A stretch of DNA of 64,000 nt from Cupriavidus sp. EM10 (GCF_018729255.1 NZ_CP076061.1:2046001-2110000); one strand, 5' to 3'; positions 9,097 through 19,497 are shown, numbered from the stretch's first letter. Program-made: numbers and translations. The notes: generated by a model from the letters alone, not told the origin.

Positions 9097-9198
9097 TTGC
9101 GCGGTTGCTTATTTCTTGGGCAGTCCAGTGCGATGCCGCACAGACAGGGCCCCGGCGGCACGGCGTGGCAGGATATCCACAGAAGCTGTGGATATCCT
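9097..9198. repeat. Intergenic element with a 13-bp palindrome, copy 1
   Basis: Contains GCGGTTGC, then GGGCAGTCCAG at 9118-9128, then a perfect 13-bp inverted repeat AGGATATCCACAG / CTGTGGATATCCT (9170-9182 and 9186-9198, 3-base spacer). A sequence with the same order of blocks lies at 15095-15194. It sits ahead of the lipoprotein gene at 9285. The TATCCACA cores resemble DnaA boxes, but nothing else suggests an origin. Confidence 0.5.
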
Positions 9199-9284
9199 CA
9201 ACGTGGTCGATCCCACGTCCACGCGACCGCAGAAAAGCTATGCTCGGGCACCATCCTCGGTCAACTGTCAGCTTCGCGCCCGCT

Positions 9285-9901
9285 ATGTGCAGGATTCCGA
9301 TTGCCGCCGTGCCTTCTGCCGTGCCTTCTGCCGTTGTCCTGGCGTTATTGCTGGGTGGCTGCGTGCCCTATTACCGGGTTCCGTCCGGCGCGCCCTTTGC
9401 CAGCGTGCGCCTGATGACCAGTACCGACGACCGGACGACCTTCAACGTGCTTGACCCCGCAAAGTGCCCGTCGCCGCGTCCGCAGGTGCTGGCCGGCACG
9501 GGCAAGCAGCTGGCGTCGATGGGGCGCGAAGATACGCTGGACATGGCCGGCATGCCGCCCGAGCCGCCGTCGCGCACGCGCGAGCGCAAGGTGGTGCCCG
9601 GCAAGCGTCTCTATGTCGCGGTGACGTCGTACGCCGCGCCGCCGGCTGACGACGCGCGCTGCGCGGCCGGCGTGTCGTTCGTCCCGCAAGCGGGCGGGCA
9701 ATATGAAATCCGGTATTGGCGCGACGACGCCGCGACGCAATGCTCGGCGCGCGTGCTGCGGCTGCAGCCGGATGCGGACGGCGGGGCAAAGGCGGTTCAG
9801 GAACCCACACAGCAGGGGTTTCGGGCGCTCAGGCCGGAGTACCTGTGCGAGGCCGGGCCCAGTGCAGGCGCCAGGGAAGGGGCGGGGCGGGGACGCGCTA
9901 G
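9285..9901 (+). CDS. Hypothetical lipoprotein (C-terminal end uncertain)
   Basis: ATG 9285 gives MCRIPIAAVPSAVPSAVV followed by LALLLGGC, a signal peptide with a lipobox. The mature part (~180 aa) has no recognised domain; a stretch GKRLYVAVTSYAAPP is notable. As read, the frame stays open to 10133 and would run antisense across the H-NS gene, which is implausible. One extra G in the G-rich stretch 9879-9892 would end it at TAG 9899-9901, giving ~205 aa; this end is inferred. Cell-envelope location is likely; function unknown. Confidence 0.6.
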
Positions 9902-9934
9902 GCTGCGCGTCCCGCGATGCGACAGGGGGGGCGA

Positions 9935-10248
9935 TCAGGCCTGTTCGATCAGGAAGCGCTCGGGGCGCTTGCCCAGCCATGCCGGTGCACGGCCGCGGCC
10001 GGACCACGTCTTGCCGGTCTTCGGATCGCGATACTTGGGCGGCAGGGCCGACGCGGCCTTCTGCGCCGCGCCGCTGCCGGCCGGACGCCCGCGACGGCGT
10101 TTCGGGGCGATATCTTCGACGGTCAGATCATAATCGGCCATCAGTTGGCGAATCTGCTCGATCACGCTGGCCACTTCATTGGCGCGAACTTCGCTGAGCT
10201 TTGCTTCCAGTGCTTCTTTTCAGCCAGCAGTTGCTTGTAAGTTGGCAT
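9935..10248 (-). CDS. H-NS family nucleoid-associated protein (frame broken at 10217-10220)
   Basis: The C-terminal DNA-binding domain is clear: KYRDPKTGKTWSGRGRAPAWL, with an AT-hook-like KRRRGRPAG linker. As read, the frame begins only at MASVIEQIRQLM. Restoring one A in the AAAA run (TTTT at 10217-10220 on the plus strand) brings in MPTYKQLLAEKEALEAKL and SEVRANEVASVIEQ, the usual N-terminal coiled-coil dimerisation region, from ATG at 10248. The repaired protein is ~104 aa, normal for Burkholderiaceae H-NS proteins. It would silence AT-rich or foreign DNA. Confidence 0.88.
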
Positions 10249-10739
10249 TTCTGGATCCCCGTTCAGATTGGCGGTGCGTTGCGTATGGCTGCAATGCTGT
10301 CCGCATAACAAAAATATTACAAGAATTATCCGGAAAAGCACGATTCAAACGCGAATCCGAACGCAAAACGCGAAAGGAAAGCGAAAGAAATCGTCACTGG
10401 ATTGACACCATGTTGGCACGCCATCCATCTTTTTATCGGATTGTTCCTGATTGTTTTGGTGCCGGATCGGAATTTGCCGATGGCGCCGGTGGGCATCCTA
10501 ACCAGAATCGGTAATCGGAGGCAACCTTGGGCGCCGGGATATTCGTAAATGGGAGGCGCCGCGCTGGCGGGAAATCGATGGCGATTTTTACTCGCCAGAG
10601 GCTGACACCGACATTTGCCATCGACCGGAAAGGCAGTCAGTAACTCGCATGAATGTCAGCAATGATATTTCTGTCAGGCAATCGGCCGGGGGATTTGCCG
10701 ACGTCCCGAATTTCCCGGCGACCGACACGCCGCGCAATG
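10249..10739. other. Intergenic region upstream of the H-NS gene, no gene seen
   Basis: The part next to the H-NS start (about 10300-10400) is clearly richer in A and T than its surroundings (AACAAAAATATTACAAGAAT), as expected for an H-NS-type promoter that may be self-regulated. The short reading frames at 10433-10621 and 10653-10985 show no codon bias or recognisable motif. No RNA gene was recognised. Confidence 0.5.
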
Positions 10740-10770
10740 AAAAAAGCCCCCGGGGGAAAGTCCCGAGGGC
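10740..10770 (-). terminator. Rho-independent terminator for the NCS2 permease gene
   Basis: On the minus strand GCCCTCGGG, a 7-base loop, then a CCCGGGGGC arm is followed by a run of six T (10745-10740). It lies about 150 bases past the repaired stop of the permease gene and has the right orientation for it. Confidence 0.75.
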
Positions 10771-10918
10771 CTGGAAATCCACCGGTCATCCCAGGTGGAG
10801 GAGACTCCGTTACCGCCGCCGCGGCAATCGCTGCCATCCGATGGCAACCGATTGGCGGCGGCGAGTTGTCTGAATCGAGATATCGTCAAATCGCCAAATC
10901 CTTTGGATCCTCGGACCC

Positions 10919-12300
10919 TCAGATCGCCCAGCCCCCGCATAAAACGCGGCCAGTGCCACGGCAATGGCTACCGTGCCAACATTGAGCTTGCGCCATTCAC
11001 CGGCGACGATGCGGCCGATGACCAGCGTGCAGAAGCCGAGCATGATGCCGGTGACGATATTGCAGGTCAGTACGATAAACACGGCGCAGACCAGGCCCGA
11101 CAGCGAATCGACCATGTCGTCCATATGCAGGCGCGACACGCTGGACAGCATCAGCAGCCCCACGTACATCAGCGCGGGCGCCGTGGCGTACGACGGCACC
11201 AGGCCGGCCAGCGGCGAGAAGAACATCACGGCCAGGAACAGCAGGCCGACGGTAACGGCCGCCAGGCCCGTGCGCGCGCCGGCTGCCACGCCCACGGTCG
11301 ATTCGATGTAGGCCGCGGCCGGTGCGCCGCCGAAGAACGCCGAGAAGATCGAGCTGACCGAGTCGGCGGTCAGTGCGCGCCCGCCGTTGTGGATGCGGCC
11401 CGTGGCGTCGAGCTGGTTGGCCTGGCCGGCCACGGCGCGGATCGTGCCGGTGGCGTCGAAGACCGCAGTCATGACCAGGGCCAGCACGCTGGGCAGCACG
11501 GCGGCCGACAGCGCGCCGCGAATGTCCATCGCGCCGATCAGCGATGCGTGGCCCGGTGCGGACAGCGACGGCAGCGCGAACACGCCCGTGTACTTCACGG
11601 CGGGGTCGAAGATCAGGCCGAGCGCGGAGATGGCGACGATCACCAGCAGAATGCCGCCCGGCACGCGGCGCCGTTCCAGTCCGAAGATCGCGGCCAGGCC
11701 CAGCACCGACATCATCACCGGGAAGGCCGTGATGTGGCCCAGCGCCACCGGCAGTCCGGGGCCGGGGTTCTTCACTACCAGGCCGACGTCGTTGGACGCG
11801 ATCAGCAGCAGGAACAGGCCGATGCCGATGCCCGCGCCATGCGCCACGCCGGCAGGCAGGTTGCGCAGGATCCAGGACCGCACGCCGGTGACCGAGATGG
11901 CCGTGAACACCACGCCCATCAGGAACACCGCGCCCAGCGCCACGGCGGGCGTGAGCTTCTGGCCCAGCACCAGCCCGAAGGCCATGAAGGCCGTCAGGGA
12001 GATGGCGCAGCCGATGGCGATGGGCAGCCTGGCCCACAGGCCCATCAGCAGCGACCCGAATGCCGTGGTCAGGCAGACGGCCACGAAAACGGCGCTGGTG
12101 TCGAAGCCGGCCTTGCCCAGCATGCCGGGCACGACGAACACGGCATAGACCATCGCCATGAAGGTGGTAACGCCGGCCAGCACTTCGCGGCGCTGGGTGC
12201 TGCCGCGTGAACTGATCTCGAAATACTGGTCGAGCTTGCCGCTGGCCTGCGGCGGTGCAGCGTCCACGTCCGTGACGGACGGATACGGCTGTTCGATCAT
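10919..12300 (-). CDS. NCS2-family purine/xanthine permease (AzgA-like; frame broken at 10932-10936)
   Basis: Proton-coupled nucleobase transporter with 12-14 membrane segments. It begins with a cytoplasmic tail and [33 protein letters not shown], a start typical of the AzgA (adenine/guanine/hypoxanthine) branch. As read it continues past its natural end into an arginine-rich tail to 10810. One extra G in the five-base run (C 10932-10936 on the plus strand) gives the usual ending AFYAGGWAI and a TGA at 10921-10919, ~460 aa. A terminator follows at 10740-10770. Which purine it carries cannot be told. Confidence 0.85.
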
Positions 12301-12697
12301 GGTCTGTCTCCTTGCAGGGCGCTGCGCGCGTCCGCGTACGGATCGGGCGTCAGCCTCGTCTCACGTGGTTCCGGGGGTGTGCGAGGGCGGAGGTCCCATT
12401 GGCATCGGGCAGGGCGGGTGTCTCGTTCCTCGGTGTCCGGCCACTCGGGCCGGGTGCCGGTCCACTGCCTCTGACGGGCGGGATCCGGCGAGGCTCAAAG
12501 GTAGGCGAGGCATTCGCCATCCCCATCATCGGTGCCGCATGCGGAATATGTAGCTACCCGAATAACCACGGCGTGGCGGTGCCTGCAGCGGCTCAGGGAT
12601 TTCCCTCAATGGCCGCCGCCAAGGGCCATCGCACGGCCAGGTGCTGCACAGGAGGCCAACCATGCGTCACAACGGGGCGTCGTGACGCAGGTGGGGC
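12301..12697. other. Long interval between permease and cheV, no gene seen
   Basis: About 400 bases upstream of both the permease (minus) and cheV (plus). It may hold a long permease leader, but I recognise no known riboswitch. Reading frames here do not look coding. Confidence 0.4.
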
Positions 12698-12724
12698 TAA
12701 AGGTCACGGCACGGGCGCCGATAG
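12698..12724 (+). promoter_or_regulatory. Sigma-28 (FliA) promoter of cheV
   Basis: TAAA (12698-12701), exactly 15 bases, then GCCGATAG (12717-12724). This differs by one base from the flagellar sigma-28 consensus TAAA-N15-GCCGATAA. It lies 50 bases upstream of the cheV start, placing cheV in the late flagellar/chemotaxis regulon. Confidence 0.85.
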
Positions 12725-12774
12725 CCCTTTGGCAACACCCATATCCACACATACCGAGCCAGCGGAGCCAGAGC

Positions 12775-13737
12775 ATGACCAGCGCGATGAGAGACATCGA
12801 CGAGCGCACCAACCTGACCAACAACAACCAGTTCGAGTTGCTGTTGTTCCGACTTGGCGATGCGACGCACAGCGGACAGTCCGAACTGTTCGGCATCAAT
12901 GTTTTCAAGGTCAGGGAAATCCTGGTAATGCCGCCGGTCACCACGGTGGTGGGCGCCGAGCCGTCAATCCTGGGCATGGCCGATATCCGCGGCCAGGTGA
13001 TTCCGGTGATCGACCTGCCGCGCCTGCTGGAATGCTCGCCGAAGTCGGGCCTGAACATCATGCTGGTGACCGAGTACGCGCGGTCGACCCAGGGCTTTGC
13101 GGTCGAGGCCGTCGAAGAGATCGTACGACTGGACTGGAGCCAGGTGATTTCGGCCGAGAACAGCGTCAAGGGCGGCCTGGTGACCAGCATCGCCAAGCTC
13201 GACGTTGGCGGCGACAACCCGCGCCTGGTGCAGGTGCTGGACGTCGAGCAGATCCTGCGCGACGTGCTGCCGACCCGCCAGCCTGATGTCGATCCGGCCA
13301 CGGTGGGCCCGCAGCTGAACCTGCGCCCGGGCAGCAAGATCCTGTGCGCCGACGACTCGGCACTTGCCCGCGGCCTGATCGAGAACGGCCTCAAGGCGAT
13401 GGGCGTGCAGGTGGTGATGACCAAGACCGGCCAGGAAGCCTGGGAGATGCTGGGCCAGATCGCCGATCTGACGTCGAGTCAGGGCAAGCCGATCCGCGAC
13501 GAGGTGGCGCTGGTGCTGACCGACCTGGAAATGCCGGAGATGGACGGCTTCACGCTGACGCGCAAGATCAAGGCCGATGCCCGGCTGAAGTCGCTGCCCG
13601 TGATCATCCACTCGTCCCTGTCGGGCGAGGCCAGCGAGGAACACGTGCGCAAGGTGGGCGCGGACGCCTACGTGTCGAAGTTCCTGGCCAAGGATTTGGC
13701 CGACACGATCCGCGGCGTACTGGCGCGGCATCCGTAA
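12775..13737 (+). CDS. cheV: Chemotaxis protein CheV (CheW-receiver fusion)
   Basis: 320 aa. Residues ~20-170 form a CheW-like coupling domain (FELLLFRLG, FGINVFKVREI, IRGQVIPVIDLPRLL). Residues ~185-318 form a receiver with the acidic pair in KILCADDSALARGLIE, the phosphoacceptor Asp in LVLTDLEMPEMDGF and the switch residues in VIIHSSLSG and VSKFLAKDL. CheV couples chemoreceptors to CheA and may act in adaptation or as a phosphate sink. It stands alone, away from the main che operon, but has its own sigma-28 promoter. Confidence 0.93.
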   Translation: MTSAMRDIDERTNLTNNNQFELLLFRLGDATHSGQSELFGINVFKVREILVMPPVTTVVGAEPSILGMADIRGQVIPVIDLPRLLECSPKSGLNIMLVTEYARSTQGFAVEAVEEIVRLDWSQVISAENSVKGGLVTSIAKLDVGGDNPRLVQVLDVEQILRDVLPTRQPDVDPATVGPQLNLRPGSKILCADDSALARGLIENGLKAMGVQVVMTKTGQEAWEMLGQIADLTSSQGKPIRDEVALVLTDLEMPEMDGFTLTRKIKADARLKSLPVIIHSSLSGEASEEHVRKVGADAYVSKFLAKDLADTIRGVLARHP

Positions 13738-13762
13738 GCTTCTAAATTACGCGATGGTTTAC

Positions 13763-13786
13763 GCCCCTCTCCCGCACGCGGGAGAG
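13763..13786. repeat. Left half of the REP-like palindrome interrupted by the IS element
   Basis: The sequence GCCCCTCTCCCGCACGCGGGAGAG matches the hairpin part of the intact REP at 463-503 and stops at GGGAGAG. The missing GGGGCCGGGGGTGAGGGC half appears on the far side of the IS element at 14922-14939. The two halves join cleanly to one REP unit. Confidence 0.85.
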
Positions 13787-13794
13787 CAACCGTG

Positions 13795-14920
<1,126 letters not shown>

Positions 14921-15022
14921 AGGGGCCGGGGGTGAGGGCCCAGCGGTTCAATCTCGAACACGTCGCTGTTGAAACCTCGTTGCCCTCACCCCAACCCCTC
15001 TCCCACCGGTGGGAGAGGGGAG
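14921..15022. repeat. Right half of the interrupted REP plus an inverted intact REP
   Basis: 14922-14939 (GGGGCCGGGGGTGAGGGC) is the second half of the REP split by the IS. 14982-15022 is an intact copy in the opposite direction (GCCCTCACCCC, then CTCTCCCACCGGTGGGAGAG). Together with 13763-13786 they form an inverted pair like that at 463-591, which shows the pair existed before the insertion. Confidence 0.8.
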
Positions 15023-15094
15023 CACGCCAAAGGCATATTCGCCTGGCAAAATCCCGCACTGCATAAATCGCCGCCGAAGGCAACAAAACCCCCG

Positions 15095-15194
15095 CAATCG
15101 CGTTTGCCCAAAAAAAAGGCAGTCCAGCTCCCTTCAATGCTGGCGCGGGTTTGCGGGCTGTCAAGAGGGCGATTATCCACGCAACCTGTGGATA
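15095..15194. repeat. Intergenic element with TATCCAC/GTGGATA palindrome, copy 2
   Basis: Has the same order of blocks as 9097-9198: GCGTTTGC, then AAGGCAGTCCAG near 15117-15128, then TATCCAC (15174-15180), a 7-base spacer and GTGGATA (15188-15194). The region 15023-15259 holds no gene. The two copies share short conserved blocks rather than overall identity. Confidence 0.45.
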
Positions 15195-15259
15195 GTTCCA
15201 TGGGTCACATGGACTAACTCAAACAGGTATACGGCGTGGGGGCTACTAATCCAGCCGGG

Positions 15260-15916
15260 TTATTTTGGCTGGGCCACCGTGCGCAGATATGGCTTCAGCG
15301 TCTTGAATCCGTCCGGATATTTCTTCTTTGCATCGTCGTCGGAAACCGAGGTCGGGATAATCACGTCGTCGCCCGGTTTCCAGTTCACCGGCGTGGCCAC
15401 CGTGTGCTTGGCGTTGAGCTGCAGCGAATCCAGCAGACGTAGTACTTCGTCGAAATTGCGGCCAGCGCTCATCGGGTAGACCAGCATGGCCTTGATCTTC
15501 TTGTCGGGGCCGATCCAGAACACCGAGCGGATCGTGGCGTTGTCCACGGCGGTGCGCGGGCCGCTGCCGCTGGCCTCGGGGTGGATCATGTCGTAGAGCT
15601 TGGCCACGTGCAGGTCGTGGTCGCCGATCATCGGGTAGTTCACGGCGGTGCCCTGGGTTTCCTCGATGTCCTTGGCCCAGCGCGAGTGGTCGCCCACGGG
15701 GTCGATCGACAGGCCGATGATCTTGGTATTGCGCTTGTCGAACTCGGGCTTCAGCTTGGCCATGTAGCCCAGTTCGGTGGTGCAGACGGGCGTGAAGTCC
15801 TTGGGGTGCGAGAACAGGATGGCCCAGCTGTCGCCGATCCATTCGTGGAAGTTGATCTTGCCCTCGGTGGTCTCTGCGGTGAAGTCCGGGGCTGTCTCGC
15901 CAATGCGGATGGCCAT
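15260..15916 (-). CDS. Peroxiredoxin, 1-Cys Prx6 type
   Basis: 218-aa thiol peroxidase that reduces hydrogen peroxide and organic peroxides. The peroxidatic Cys is C45 in HPKDFTPVCTTE. Length and the C-terminal arm (LQLNAKHTVATPVNWKPGDDVII) are those of the Prx6/1-Cys group, in which no resolving Cys is needed. Start at ATG read from 15916. It stands alone; upstream lies the start-distal end of the 2-oxoacid dehydrogenase operon, transcribed in the same direction. Confidence 0.92.
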   Translation of the reverse strand: MAIRIGETAPDFTAETTEGKINFHEWIGDSWAILFSHPKDFTPVCTTELGYMAKLKPEFDKRNTKIIGLSIDPVGDHSRWAKDIEETQGTAVNYPMIGDHDLHVAKLYDMIHPEASGSGPRTAVDNATIRSVFWIGPDKKIKAMLVYPMSAGRNFDEVLRLLDSLQLNAKHTVATPVNWKPGDDVIIPTSVSDDDAKKKYPDGFKTLKPYLRTVAQPK

Positions 15917-16094
15917 GGTCAGGCTCCTTCAGGGTAGTGTGCAGTGGTCGGGTGGATGATTCCGGCGCGCATGCGCCTGCCGCACCGGAGAGCAAAGCAA
16001 TACAGTATAGGAACAGCCGGCGGCGATGGGGCTCCTGCCGATGGTGGAGCGACGCGCCGGTATCGCCCGCGTCACTCGCACTCTTGGGAGCTTC

Positions 16095-17228
16095 CTAATC
16101 CGGCCGCTCCAGGTCGGCAATCACCGCGCGCAGGAAGCGGGCCGCCTCGCCGCCGGTGACCACGCGGTGGTCGAACGTCAGCGACAGCGGCATCACGCGA
16201 TGCACGGCTGGCTGGCCGCCGGCGGCCACCACTTCGTCGCGGATGCGGCCGGCGCCCAGGATGGCCACCGTGGGCGGCACCACGATCGGCGCCGCGTAGC
16301 GGCCCGCGATCATGCCGAAGTTCGACAGCGTGATGGTGTTGCCGCGCATTTCCTCGGGCGCAATGGCGCGCGCCTTGATATCGGCCCGCATGCGATCCAG
16401 CCCGTGGCGCAGGTCGGGGGCGTCGCGCTTGCCCACGTTGCGCAGCACCGGCACGAACAGCCCTTCGGGCAGGTCCGCTGCAATGCCCACGTCGATGCGT
16501 TCCAGCAGGTGGCGCCGTCCAGTGCGGCCCTCGTACCAGGCATTCAGTGCGGGCTCGGCCCGCACCCCGGCCACCAACGCGCGCACCAGGCGGATCGTGA
16601 CGTCATGCCCGCTCGCGGTGCTGCCCACGGTCTGCCAGGCGTGCAGGTCGGCATCGTCCATGACGGTGGCGGCGGCCACCTCGCTCTGCGCCCGGGCCAT
16701 GTTCTGGGCCATTGCGCGCCGCACGCCGCGCACCACTTCGGCGGGGCCAATTTCGGCCAGCGTGGTGGCCACGCGCTGCACGTCGGTGGCGGTGATCACG
16801 CCGTCGCGGCCAGAGGGCGTCACCATGGCCAGGTCGACCGACAGCTTGCGCGCCAGCGCGCGCACCGCCGGCGTGGCCTTGAGCCCGTGGCCACCCTGGA
16901 CGCCGGCCGCGCCCACGCGTGTTTCCCCTTCGCGCACCACATGCGTGCCCACCTTGACGTTGCCCACCACGGTGCCCGCGTCGTCGGCGGCGCCGGCGCC
17001 TTCGAATCCCACCAGCGGGGCGCCCAGGTGGACGATATCGCCGGGCTGGGCAAACAGCTTCGCCACCTGGCCGCCGAACGGCGACGGAATCTCGACGATG
17101 GCCTTGGCGGTTTCCACCGACAGCAGCGGCTGGTCGGCTTGCACGGCGTCGCCGGGCTTGACGTGCCACGTCACGATCTCGGCTTCCTGCAGGCCTTCGC
17201 CCAGGTCGGGCAGCTTGAAGATCCGCAT
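16095..17228 (-). CDS. 2-oxoacid dehydrogenase complex E2, lipoamide acyltransferase
   Basis: 377 aa with three parts. The lipoyl domain covers residues 1-75, with the lipoylated Lys in SVETAKAIVEI (K42). A peripheral subunit-binding domain covers ~115-155 (TPAVRALARKLSVDLAMV). The catalytic acyltransferase domain ends with LTFDHRVVTGGEAARF. The catalytic motif is usually H-x3-D-G; here the Asp position is Thr (HRVVTGG), a variant I recall from related E2 proteins but worth checking. It is last in the operon E1a-E1b-E2, with no E3 gene nearby, so a shared lipoamide dehydrogenase must serve it. Substrate (pyruvate, branched-chain or acetoin-derived) is open. Confidence 0.88.
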   Translation of the reverse strand: MRIFKLPDLGEGLQEAEIVTWHVKPGDAVQADQPLLSVETAKAIVEIPSPFGGQVAKLFAQPGDIVHLGAPLVGFEGAGAADDAGTVVGNVKVGTHVVREGETRVGAAGVQGGHGLKATPAVRALARKLSVDLAMVTPSGRDGVITATDVQRVATTLAEIGPAEVVRGVRRAMAQNMARAQSEVAAATVMDDADLHAWQTVGSTASGHDVTIRLVRALVAGVRAEPALNAWYEGRTGRRHLLERIDVGIAADLPEGLFVPVLRNVGKRDAPDLRHGLDRMRADIKARAIAPEEMRGNTITLSNFGMIAGRYAAPIVVPPTVAILGAGRIRDEVVAAGGQPAVHRVMPLSLTFDHRVVTGGEAARFLRAVIADLERPD

Positions 17229-17273
17229 GGTTGTCTCCTGTTGGCTGTCTCGTGGACCGTCTCCGGGACAGTC

Positions 17274-18254
17274 CTAGCCGGCGTCCAGTGTGCGCCGGGC
17301 CGCGTCGACGATCCGCGCCACCGACGGCAGGTAGCTGTGTTCCAGCCGCGCCAGCGGCACCACGGTGTCGTAGCCGGTCACGCGCTGCACCGGCGCGCTG
17401 AGCGAGTACAGCCCGGCATCGGCCAGGTTCGCGGCAATCTCGGCACCGACCCCGGCCGTGCGCGGCGCCTCGTGCACGATCACGCAGCGGCTGGTCTGCG
17501 CCACCGATTCGAGGATCGTTTCCATGTCCAGCGGCTTGAGCGTGGCCACGTCGATCACCGTGGCCGAGATGCCATCGTCGGCCAGCTGGTCGGCGGCGGC
17601 CAGCGTCTCCTGCACCATCGCGCCCCAGCTGACCAGCGTGATATCGGTGCCGTCGCGCAGCGTGAAACAGGCGTCCAGCGGCAGGGCCTCGCCGGTATCC
17701 TCCACCTCCTGCCGGAACAGGCGGTAGAGCCGGGTCGGCTCGAAGACAATCACGGGATCGGGGTCGCGGATGGCCGCCAGCAGCAGGCCGTAGGCGCGGG
17801 CCGGCGACGACGGCATGACCACGCGCAGGCCCGGGATATGCGCGAACAGCGCCTCGGGGCTCTCGGAGTGGTGCTCGGGCGCGTGGATGCCGGCGCCGCT
17901 TGGCGCGCGGACCACCAGCGGGCAGGTCAGCCGGCCGCGCGTGCGGTGCCGCAGGTGGCCGGCGTGGTTCAGGATGTTGTCGATGGCTGGGTAGATGAAG
18001 CCCGCGAACTGGATCTCGGCCACTGGCTTCAGGCCCATCGCCGCCATGCCGATGGCCGCGCCGACGATGCCGCCTTCGGCCAGCGGGGTGTCAATGACCC
18101 GCGCTTCGCCAAAGCGCGTCTGCAGGCCGACCGTCGAGCGGAACACGCCGCCATTGACGCCGATGTCCTCGCCGAGCAGCACCACGTCGGGGTCGTGCGC
18201 CAGCGCGTGGGCCAGCGCCAGGTTGACCGCCTCCACCATGTGCAGTTCAGCCAT
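17274..18254 (-). CDS. 2-oxoacid dehydrogenase E1 beta subunit
   Basis: 326 aa, full length. The transketolase-like pyrimidine-binding domain begins LHMVEAVNLALAHALAHDPDVVLLGEDIGVNGGVFR, with the TPP-activating Glu in the GEDIG region. RFGEARVIDTPLAEGGIVGAAIG and the C-terminal transketolase domain follow. Its start overlaps the E1 alpha stop by 8 bases, so the two subunits are translated together. E2 follows after 45 bases. Confidence 0.92.
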   Translation of the reverse strand: MAELHMVEAVNLALAHALAHDPDVVLLGEDIGVNGGVFRSTVGLQTRFGEARVIDTPLAEGGIVGAAIGMAAMGLKPVAEIQFAGFIYPAIDNILNHAGHLRHRTRGRLTCPLVVRAPSGAGIHAPEHHSESPEALFAHIPGLRVVMPSSPARAYGLLLAAIRDPDPVIVFEPTRLYRLFRQEVEDTGEALPLDACFTLRDGTDITLVSWGAMVQETLAAADQLADDGISATVIDVATLKPLDMETILESVAQTSRCVIVHEAPRTAGVGAEIAANLADAGLYSLSAPVQRVTGYDTVVPLARLEHSYLPSVARIVDAARRTLDAG

Positions 18255-19338
18255 GATGCGTCTCCCGGTTGCTGGCGGCGTAGCGCTGCGCGGTGTCGAA
18301 CTGGTCGGCCATCGCGGCCGGCAGCGTTTCGTAGAGGCAATCGAACATCGCCGCGACGTCGGGGTGGGGCAACTGCAGGTAGGCTTCGACAGCAGCGCCG
18401 ACGGCCTGCTGGCATTCGCGGATCAGCGCTTCCTCGCGCCCGGCATCCCAGGCGCCCAGGCTGGCCAGATAGTCGCGCAGGCGCTTGATGGGCTCGCGCT
18501 GCCATGCTTCCTTGACCGTGGCGTCGTCGCGGTAGCGCGATGCATCGTCGGCCGTGGTGTGGTCTCCCAGCCGATACGTGACGGCTTCGATCAGCGCCGG
18601 GCCGCCGCCGTCGCGCGCCCGTTCGATGGCCGCGCCGGCGCGCTCGCGCACGGCGATCACGTCGTTGCCGTCGACCTGCTCGCCCGGGATGCCGGCCGCG
18701 ATGGCCTTCTGTGCCAGCGTGGCCGCGGCGGTCTGCTTCGAGCGCGGCATCGAGATGGCCCACTGGTTGTTGTTGATGACGATCACCAGCGGCACCTGCC
18801 AGGCACCGGCCATGTTCATGCCTTCGTAGAACCCGCCGTTGGAGGTGCCCCCGTCGCCGATGATGCAGACCGCCACGCGCGGTTGCCGACGCAGCTGGAA
18901 CGCGTAGGCCACGCCGGCCGCGTGGCCCACCTGGGTGCCAATGGGCACGCAATTGCCGAAGTCGTGCGGCACTGCCGCAAATCCGCTGCCCCGTTCGTCG
19001 CCGCCCCAGTACAGCAGGCTCTCGGTCATCGTGACGCCGCGCACAAACTGCGCGGCATGGTCGCGGTAGGACGGAATCAGGACATCGTCCGGCCGCATGC
19101 ACGTGGCCACGCCCACACCGATGGCCTCCTGCCCCAGTGCCGACGCAAACGTGCCGATCTGGCCGGTGCGCTGCATGGCGATGGCCTTGAGGTCGAACTG
19201 CCGGGTAAGCACCATGGCGCGATACAACGGCAGCAGGGCGGCCGGGTCGCGGGCGAAGGCGGGAAGGTCCGGGGCAGGCGCGCCCTCGGGAGAAAGATAG
19301 CGGGTAAAACCAATGTCAAAGCGCGCAACAGTGCCCAT
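18247..19338 (-). CDS. 2-oxoacid dehydrogenase E1 alpha subunit
   Basis: 363 aa from the ATG read from 19338 (MGTVARFDIGFTRYLSPEG). It carries the thiamine diphosphate motif GDGGTSNGGFYEGMNMA...NNNQW and the phosphorylation-loop-like RLGDHTTADDASRY. With the beta subunit it forms the E1 component that decarboxylates the 2-oxo acid and reductively acylates the E2 lipoyl group. First gene of the operon; a REP-like hairpin lies about 130 bases upstream. Confidence 0.9.
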   Translation of the reverse strand: MGTVARFDIGFTRYLSPEGAPAPDLPAFARDPAALLPLYRAMVLTRQFDLKAIAMQRTGQIGTFASALGQEAIGVGVATCMRPDDVLIPSYRDHAAQFVRGVTMTESLLYWGGDERGSGFAAVPHDFGNCVPIGTQVGHAAGVAYAFQLRRQPRVAVCIIGDGGTSNGGFYEGMNMAGAWQVPLVIVINNNQWAISMPRSKQTAAATLAQKAIAAGIPGEQVDGNDVIAVRERAGAAIERARDGGGPALIEAVTYRLGDHTTADDASRYRDDATVKEAWQREPIKRLRDYLASLGAWDAGREEALIRECQQAVGAAVEAYLQLPHPDVAAMFDCLYETLPAAMADQFDTAQRYAASNRETHHG

Positions 19339-19466
19339 GTGGTGGTCCCTTGTGGTTCGCTGTGTCCTGTGCGGCGCAGCATCTTGTGAACGCTGCTGCC
19401 TTCGACTATAGGGCACGGAACAGGGGAACGGGCGTGCGCTGGCGCGCACGGAATACCGATTGTTTT

Positions 19467-19497
19467 CTCCCCTCTCCCACGGTGTGGGAGAGGGGAG
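19467..19497. repeat. REP-like hairpin
   Basis: CTCCCCTCTCCCAC / GTGTGGGAGAGGGGAG palindrome between the ABC binding-protein stop (19513, minus) and the E1 alpha start. Same family as 463-503, without the GGCC extension. It may end or protect the transcript of the binding-protein gene. Confidence 0.75.

Noticed and set aside
9170..9198. TATCCACA palindrome as a replication origin
   Set aside because: Only one pair of DnaA-like boxes, no AT-rich unwinding region, no dnaA/dnaN or parAB nearby.
10249..10739. Interval upstream of the H-NS gene as a small RNA gene
   Set aside because: AT-rich but without a convincing promoter-hairpin-terminator layout; treated as the H-NS promoter region.
10795..12210. 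471-aa plus-strand frame opposite the NCS2 permease
   Set aside because: His/Gln-rich antisense frame without any domain; the permease on the other strand is clear.
16026..18488. 820-aa plus-strand frame
   Set aside because: Antisense to the E1 beta and E2 genes, same low-information composition.
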